From: Kiritimatiellales bacterium
GTDB lineage: Bacteria > Verrucomicrobiota > Kiritimatiellia > Kiritimatiellales > Pontiellaceae
NCBI GenBank assembly: GCA_030621805.1
Contig: JAUXGY010000063.1
Location: 1 to 8,430, forward strand
Direction of reading: 5' to 3'
DNA: 8,430 nt
Shown here in pieces: positions 4,055 to 8,430 of this stretch; position 1 is the first letter of the stretch, and the number at the start of each line of letters is the position of its first letter. The translations under genes were made by a program, and so were the position numbers. The notes below the pieces were generated by a model. That model ran no database searches. It saw only the letters and a program-made list of their open reading frames with translations, and was not told where the DNA came from.

Positions 4055-7000
4055 ATGTCCTTTTCCTGATCCTGGTAGTCGGCGAATTTCATCGAGACGA
4101 CCTTGGAAATTCCACGGGTTTGCATCGTTACGCCATAGATCACATCGGCCGCCGCGATGGTTTGGCGAGAGTGGGTGATGATGATGAACTGCGAGGTTTT
4201 AAGAAACTCCTTTAGCGCATCCACGAAACGGCTGATATTGGCGTCATCGAGCGCGGCGTCGAGTTCGTCGAGCACACAGAATGGGCTGGGCTTGACGATG
4301 AACAGCGAGAAGAGCAAGGCGACGGCCGTCATGGTGCGCTCGCCACCGGAAAGCAGCGAGATGGTTTGCAGTTTTTTACCTGGTGGTCGGGCGATGATCT
4401 CAATTCCTGATTCAAGCACGTCCTCGTCGTCGGTCAGTACCAGCTTAGCAGATCCACCACCGAAGAGGGTCTTGAACATGATCTGGAAGTTTTCATTCAC
4501 CTTGTCAAAGGTGGTCTTAAACATTTCGGTGGTGGTGGCATTGATGGTTTTGATCATGTCGAGTAGTTGCTGCTTGGCGGCGACAAGGTCGGCCTCCTGC
4601 TGGGTGAGGAAGGCAAAGCGCTCTTCGTGTTCGGCGTGTTCTTCGATGGCAACGAGGTTAACGGGCCCCATCGCATCAAGTTTGGCCTGAATTTCGGCGA
4701 TGCGCGTTTCAATGGTTTCGCGTTCGGGAATCTCGTCGTTTTCCCAGCGCGGGGCTTCGGCTTCGGCCAGTTCTTCCTGCGTGATATGGTAGGTTCCCGT
4801 GATGCGTTCGAGTGCATTGTCGTGGCGCATTTTATATTCGGCGTATTCTACGTCGAACGTGGATTTTCGGTTGAGTTCGCTCTCCATGGAGTCGCGCAGA
4901 CCGCGCAGGCGGTTTTCGGCGGTGGTGAGGATGCGGAGGGTTTCCTCCCGGCGGGCGCGTTCGTTTTCCAGCGTCTGGGCGGTTTCTTCGAGTCGCTGTT
5001 CGAAGGGTTCGATTTTGGCGGTTTCGACTTCGATAGAGGTTTTAAGGTCGTCGATGCGCCGGTTGTAGGAATCGACTCCGGTGGTGCGCTCGGAGATGAG
5101 TTCATCAAGTTCGTGAATACGAGCTTCCATGGGTTGCTTGCGGTTGAGAAGGTGTTCGAGTGCTTGGGATTTTTGTGAGAAGACGATGCGGTGTTCGGAG
5201 GTGATCGATAGGGCGTCGGATCGGCGTTCCTCGATCTCGGTGAGGCTCTTCGTTTGTTCGGCGATCTGGGTGCGAATATTCGCCTGTCGGTCGCGGGCTT
5301 CACGCAGTTCAGTGGCGAGGCGGGTACGCAACTCGACGCCTTTGCTCTCGCTTTTGGAAAGGCTGTCGAGTTCAAAGCTGACGGTTTCAACGCGATCGCG
5401 CGCGGATGTGGTTTCGCGGGCGATCACTTGGAGTTCGCCTTGCTGAAGCGCGAGCCCGCGGCGGTATTCTTCGAGCATGTTCCGCGCATTTTCGATGGTT
5501 TCGGCGATGCCGGTTTCCTCTCCGCGCAACGTATCGAGCTGGCCTTCGAGTTTCTTGGCCGCAGCGGTGAGTTTATCGATTTCGCCGTGTAGCTGTTCGC
5601 GTAGCTGGTGGCGGGCGAGCGGGCTTTTATCCTCGGTGCCGGGCATCCATATTTCGGAGGCGCCGCTGCCCGAAACCACGGTTCCGTTTTGCGAAACTAC
5701 AACGGTGTCGGACGAGAGAACGGCGGGGATCTCCAGTTCGGAGCCAACCACCCGCACGTTCCAGAAGAGGCGGCGCACGAGCGGTGCGACGGTGTCGCTG
5801 AAGTCGATGCACTCAAGGAGTCCCTTGCCGATGGGCGAAGAGCTGTCGAGCGGGGCTTCCTCTTTGGACGAGGTAATGCTTAGGAGGCGGGCGCTTCCAG
5901 CTTCCTGGTCGCGCAACCAAACGAGTGCGTCGCGGGCGCAGGTTTCATCTTTGATGACGATGGCGTCAATGCAGGGGCGCAGGATGGCTTCGAGCGCGGT
6001 TTGGTACTCCGGCGAAGTGGTCAGTTGTTCGGCGAGCGGGCCGATGATGCCGGCGCGGTCGGGTGTAAAGTCGGTGGGCGGGTCCAGCAGCACTTGTGCG
6101 CCGGGAGGGAAACCTTCTTGCCGGGCTTCGCCGCCGGAGAGCATTTCAAGTTGGGCCTGTTTCGCGGCAGCGGTTTTAAGATTCTCGTTCAGTGCGCGTT
6201 CCTGCTCGACGATGCGCTCTTTACGTCCGCTGCGCTCGCCCGTGAGGGTATTGAGTGTTTGGGCTTGCTCTGCGACTTTTCCGGAAAGGGCTTCGGCTTT
6301 GGTGTCCATCTCTTGCTGATGTTCCACAAAGGACTTAAGCGATCGGTCTAGCTCGGCCTTCTCGGTGGCGAGGCGCTCTTTCTTGAGCATGGCGGAGCGA
6401 TCGCGGGCGTCGAGTTCGTTGAGCTCGTTCTGCATTTTTGCGGAGGTGCTATCGAGGGCTATGGATTCATTGCGCAGGCCGTTGAGCTGTGCGCGGGTGG
6501 CATTCATTTGCTCTTCCACTTCCCGTTGCGCCCGTGTCGCATGGTCGAGCTCTTCCTTTGCGCTGGCCTTCTCGATTTTAGAGCGGGCCATTTCATCAAT
6601 AATTTTGGTGAGTTCAGTACGGTGGGTTTCGAGGCGTACGCAGGCTTCCTGGGTTTCCTGTGTGTTGCGCTGTGCGAGGGTGGACAGCTCCGCAATGCGG
6701 TCGGTGTTCATGGCAATTAGGTTGCGCGTACGTTCCAGTTCGCTTCGGGCGGTGGAGGCCTGCTCCATGGCTTGCGAGATCGTTTCCTCCAGATGGGTCA
6801 GGGCCTGACGAGAGTTTTCGGCCTCAGACTCAGCGGATTCCACCTGTTCGTGCAGCTCTCTCAGTTTGCGTTCGAGAACTTGCAGCTCGCCGGTGAACTC
6901 GTTGATCTTCTGCGCATATTCCGTCAGCTTTTCGCGGGTCACATAGATGTCCAGCCCGCGCACTTCCTCGGCGAGATCTTTGTAGCGTTTGGCCTTTCCG

Positions 7001-7626
7001 GCCTGCCGCTGGAGCGAGATTATCTGCCGTTTAACTTCGCGGATGACGTCGGCGAGACGCAGCAGATTGGCTTCGGTGTGTTCGAGTTTGCGCAACGCCT
7101 CTTTTTTGTCGGCCTTAAATTTGGTGATGCCGCTGGCCTCCTCGAAGACCGCTCGGCGGTCGTCCGGGCGCGAACTGAGGATTTGGTCGATTTTTCCTTG
7201 TTCAAGGATGGAGTAGGAATCGGTGCCGATGCCGGTATCCATGAAGAGCCGTTGGATATCTTTGAGGCGGCAGGCCTTTCGGTTAATGAAGTAGCCGCTT
7301 TCGCCGGAGCGGAAAACGCGGCGGGCAATGCAAACCTCATCATATTCCATGCCAAGGAATCCCGTGCAATCGGCGAGTGTGATGCTGACCTCGGCCATGC
7401 CAAGAGGTTTCTGTGAGTCGGTGCCGTTAAAGATGATGTCTTCCATCTTTGCACCGCGCAGTGCGCGGGCACGCTGTTCGCCAAGCACCCAGCGCACGGC
7501 ATCGGAAACATTGCTTTTCCCGCAGCCGTTTGGTCCCACGATCGCCGTCATCCCCGGCTCGAATTCGAGCTTGGTTTTATTCGCGAAGCTTTTAAATCCA
7601 ATAATTTCCAAACTTTTAAGGTACAC
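4048..7626 (-). CDS. smc: Chromosome partition/condensin ATPase SMC, 1192 aa
   Basis: SMC forms V-shaped dimers that, with ScpA and ScpB, extrude DNA loops and help arrange and separate daughter chromosomes. All family parts are present at normal length (about 1190). The N-terminal head starts YLKSLEIIGFKSFA and has Walker A GPNGCGKSN (31-39), RRVFRSGESGYFINR and the RRAVFEEASGI segment near 155-170. The first coiled coil covers about 170-510. The hinge covers about 520-650 (GIIGPLAEQL, ILRPCIDAIVIKD, VVVSQNGTVVSGSG). The second coil covers about 670-1030. The C-terminal head carries LFGGGSAKLVL, the ABC signature LSGGERT (near 1091), Walker B FCVLDELDAALDD (near 1115) and ITHSRQT. The start is a GTG at 7626: homologues begin M-YLKSLEI, and GGAGG lies ten bases upstream. 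An ATG at 7659 is in frame but would put that ribosome binding site inside the gene. scpA and scpB are not in this window. No strong promoter is visible in the 180 bp upstream. Confidence 0.98.
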   Translation of the reverse strand: MYLKSLEIIGFKSFANKTKLEFEPGMTAIVGPNGCGKSNVSDAVRWVLGEQRARALRGAKMEDIIFNGTDSQKPLGMAEVSITLADCTGFLGMEYDEVCIARRVFRSGESGYFINRKACRLKDIQRLFMDTGIGTDSYSILEQGKIDQILSSRPDDRRAVFEEASGITKFKADKKEALRKLEHTEANLLRLADVIREVKRQIISLQRQAGKAKRYKDLAEEVRGLDIYVTREKLTEYAQKINEFTGELQVLERKLRELHEQVESAESEAENSRQALTHLEETISQAMEQASTARSELERTRNLIAMNTDRIAELSTLAQRNTQETQEACVRLETHRTELTKIIDEMARSKIEKASAKEELDHATRAQREVEEQMNATRAQLNGLRNESIALDSTSAKMQNELNELDARDRSAMLKKERLATEKAELDRSLKSFVEHQQEMDTKAEALSGKVAEQAQTLNTLTGERSGRKERIVEQERALNENLKTAAAKQAQLEMLSGGEARQEGFPPGAQVLLDPPTDFTPDRAGIIGPLAEQLTTSPEYQTALEAILRPCIDAIVIKDETCARDALVWLRDQEAGSARLLSITSSKEEAPLDSSSPIGKGLLECIDFSDTVAPLVRRLFWNVRVVGSELEIPAVLSSDTVVVSQNGTVVSGSGASEIWMPGTEDKSPLARHQLREQLHGEIDKLTAAAKKLEGQLDTLRGEETGIAETIENARNMLEEYRRGLALQQGELQVIARETTSARDRVETVSFELDSLSKSESKGVELRTRLATELREARDRQANIRTQIAEQTKSLTEIEERRSDALSITSEHRIVFSQKSQALEHLLNRKQPMEARIHELDELISERTTGVDSYNRRIDDLKTSIEVETAKIEPFEQRLEETAQTLENERARREETLRILTTAENRLRGLRDSMESELNRKSTFDVEYAEYKMRHDNALERITGTYHITQEELAEAEAPRWENDEIPERETIETRIAEIQAKLDAMGPVNLVAIEEHAEHEERFAFLTQQEADLVAAKQQLLDMIKTINATTTEMFKTTFDKVNENFQIMFKTLFGGGSAKLVLTDDEDVLESGIEIIARPPGKKLQTISLLSGGERTMTAVALLFSLFIVKPSPFCVLDELDAALDDANISRFVDALKEFLKTSQFIIITHSRQTIAAADVIYGVTMQTRGISKVVSMKFADYQDQEKDMK

Positions 7627-7636
7627 GGGTGAAATT

Positions 7637-7641
7637 CCTCC
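7637..7641 (-). promoter_or_regulatory. Ribosome binding site deciding the smc GTG start
   Basis: The minus strand reads GGAGG followed by ten bases (AATTTCACCC) and GTG. The spacing is somewhat long, but the GTG codon aligns with the first residue of SMC homologues, whereas the in-frame ATG at 7659 lies upstream of the site. Confidence 0.7.
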
Positions 7642-7741
7642 AAAAAAAAGATGGGTCAACCTACCATAAAAGCGCCGAGAGATGAAAACGGTTTTTCCGG
7701 AGAGTTGGGGTCAAAACATTCGCGTCATTTTAAGGGGTGCT

Positions 7742-7800
7742 GAAAAACATTTTTTTGTTATTGCGGCCTTGATACGTTTTGCTATGGTACGCGCTCGTTT
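7742..7800 (+). promoter_or_regulatory. Promoter of the tandem tRNA-Glu genes, with A/T tract and GC-rich discriminator
   Basis: TTGCGG (7761-7766), a 16-base spacer and TATGGT (7783-7788) are followed after two bases by GCGCTCGTTT (7791-7800), nine bases before the mature tRNA. The same GCGCTCGTTT lies at the same distance behind the -10 box of tRNA-Gly. An A then T tract, GAAAAACATTTTTTTGTTA (7742-7760), sits directly upstream of the -35 box, in the place and with the composition of an UP element bound by the alpha subunit of RNA polymerase. These are the marks of a strong, growth-rate-controlled stable-RNA promoter. Confidence 0.65.
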
Positions 7801-7808
7801 TTACCGAA

Positions 7809-7884
7809 GACCCCTTCGTCTAGTGGCCTAGGACTCCAGGTTTTCATCCTGGCAACACGGGTTCGAGTCCCGTAGGGGTCGCCA
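7809..7884 (+). tRNA. tRNA-Glu (anticodon UUC), copy 1
   Basis: This 76-base cloverleaf has a perfect seven-pair acceptor stem GACCCCT/AGGGGTC, discriminator G and encoded CCA. The anticodon stem CCAGG/CCTGG encloses TTTTCAT, centre TTC. The T arm ACGGG-TTCGAGT-CCCGT is perfect. UUC reads both glutamate codons. It is first in a two-gene tandem and shares the upstream promoter with copy 2. Confidence 0.98.
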
Positions 7885-7906
7885 TTTTTGGTAAGGACAT
7901 TCTAGC

Positions 7907-7982
7907 GACCCCTTCGTCTAGTGGCCTAGGACTCCAGGTTTTCATCCTGGCAACACGGGTTCGAGTCCCGTAGGGGTCGCCA
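7907..7982 (+). tRNA. tRNA-Glu (anticodon UUC), copy 2
   Basis: It is identical to copy 1 over all 76 bases, including CCA, and offset by 98 bases. The 22-base spacer (7885-7906) carries no promoter or terminator, so both tRNAs should come from one precursor. Identity stops sharply at both ends of the mature sequence: the bases just before and after differ from those around copy 1. No hairpin terminator is seen behind it; only the T-rich run at 7984-8004 follows, before the next gene. Confidence 0.98.
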
Positions 7983-8008
7983 CTTCTTTTCTTTTGAATC
8001 TTTTCCAA

Positions 8009-8045
8009 TTCCGATCTGAGGGATTAGTACGCTATATTCCGGAAT
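8009..8045 (+). promoter_or_regulatory. Weak promoter and ATTCCGGAAT palindrome ahead of the VOC gene
   Basis: A TATATT (8033-8038) could be a -10 box; the only -35 candidate is a poor TTCCGA (8009-8014) at 18 bp. A perfect ten-base palindrome, ATTCCGGAAT (8036-8045), overlaps its end and sits just before the GGAGGA ribosome binding site, where a repressor could block transcription. Both elements are short and could be chance. Confidence 0.3.
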
Positions 8046-8057
8046 TTGGAGGAATAC

Positions 8058-8430
8058 ATGAGCTGTTTGATCAAAGGAATTTGCCATTTCGGGCTGTCGG
8101 TGGCCGACCTCGATGAATCCATTCGTTTCTATACGGATATCCTTGGGCTGGAAATGAGCGAGCGTCGCGAAAAGGATGCTTTCTTTCCGATAGGGAAAGA
8201 CGATGTGTTGGCGTTGATCCAGTATCCGGGCGGAACGGAGCGGTTTGATGCAGACCTGCGTCCCAAAAATTGGGGAAAGGCCTTTACCCACTTTGGACTA
8301 ACGGCAGATTCAATGCAGGCCGTTTATGATTTTCAAGAGCGGTTGAAGGGCCTCGATGTGAAAATCGTTAAAGAGGCCTACGAACGGTGGGACGGCGGAG
8401 GCCTGTATTTTCTAGATCCAAATGGGTATA
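8058..8430 (+). CDS. VOC-superfamily (glyoxalase/dioxygenase fold) protein, 5' part
   Basis: The window ends inside this gene; 124 codons are present. The product begins MSCLIKGICHFGLSVADLDESIRFYTDILGLEM, the first beta-alpha-beta-beta-beta motif of the vicinal oxygen chelate fold, with H10 at the first metal-ligand position. A second motif starts at about THFGLTAD (77-84), with H78 at the next ligand position, and runs to GGGLYFLDPNGY, after which a metal-binding glutamate is normally found just past the window edge. VOC proteins include glyoxalase I, extradiol dioxygenases and antibiotic-resistance proteins; with 'HF' ligands and 'YFLDPNGY' this could be a lactoylglutathione-lyase-like or fosfomycin-resistance-like enzyme, but the substrate cannot be told. 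The ATG at 8058 has GGAGGA (8048-8053) four bases upstream. It lies 75 bp behind tRNA-Glu copy 2 with no clear terminator between, so read-through from the tRNA promoter is possible. Confidence 0.92.
   Translation, partial: MSCLIKGICHFGLSVADLDESIRFYTDILGLEMSERREKDAFFPIGKDDVLALIQYPGGTERFDADLRPKNWGKAFTHFGLTADSMQAVYDFQERLKGLDVKIVKEAYERWDGGGLYFLDPNGY

Noticed and set aside
5477..6319. Plus-strand open frame of 280 codons within smc
   Set aside because: It is serine- and arginine-rich antisense of the SMC coil and hinge, where SMC itself is unbroken and carries all family motifs.
7680..7740. Minus-strand promoter for smc (TTGACC near 7709-7714; TATGGT near 7666-7671)
   Set aside because: The two hexamers are not at a usable spacing and neither has a proper partner, so I could not support a promoter.
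7926..8291. Minus-strand open frame of 121 codons ending in RDSNPCCQDENLES
   Set aside because: Its C-terminal part is the antisense translation of tRNA-Glu copy 2, a well-known source of false proteins, and the rest lies opposite the VOC gene.
1..8430. CRISPR array, insertion sequence, integrase, toxin-antitoxin pair, phage or defence genes
   Set aside because: Both strands were read for direct repeats with spacers, terminal inverted repeats and the relevant protein motifs; none was seen apart from the heptamer array and the duplicated tRNA-Glu.

Overview
This looks like chromosomal core sequence from a Gram-negative bacterium, with GC a little over 50% by eye. A lipid A kinase gene (lpxK) implies an LPS-bearing outer membrane. 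The LpxK has a long N-terminal lead-in and an insert after its SRGY motif, and a tiny protein opens with GISDRDYMR. From memory, both resemble proteins of the PVC group (Verrucomicrobia, Kiritimatiellota, Lentisphaerae). That placement is an inference; no rRNA or other marker is present to confirm it.

Layout, left to right. Positions 1-102 hold at most the last codons of an upstream gene plus a minus-strand terminator. A tRNA-Gly(UCC) gene follows on the minus strand with its own promoter. Next is a divergent pair: a 49-residue small protein on the minus strand and trmB on the plus strand, with only 38 bp between their start codons. trmB (tRNA m7G46 methyltransferase) is tightly linked to a DUF3859-like gene. 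A single-gene unit encoding a two-CBS-domain protein comes next, with its own promoter and a strong terminator. lpxK follows and converges on, and overlaps by 23 bp, an unnamed 234-residue minus-strand gene. That gene lies directly downstream of smc, the 1192-codon chromosome condensation ATPase that fills almost half the window. Two identical tandem tRNA-Glu(UUC) genes and the start of a VOC (glyoxalase-fold) gene close the window on the plus strand.

The genes are mostly housekeeping: translation (three tRNA genes and a tRNA modification enzyme), envelope synthesis (lpxK) and chromosome organisation (smc). I see no mobile element, CRISPR array, toxin-antitoxin pair or phage gene, and no clear new multi-gene system.

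The non-textbook signals are small. A mirrored array of degenerate 7-bp units (NNNNTGA) fills the gap after smc and includes its stop codon. A GCGCTCGTTT block sits at the same distance from the -10 box in both tRNA promoters. A near-symmetric -10 box lies between the small protein and trmB. Two genes have no family name I can give with confidence: the 49-residue protein and the 234-residue protein downstream of smc.
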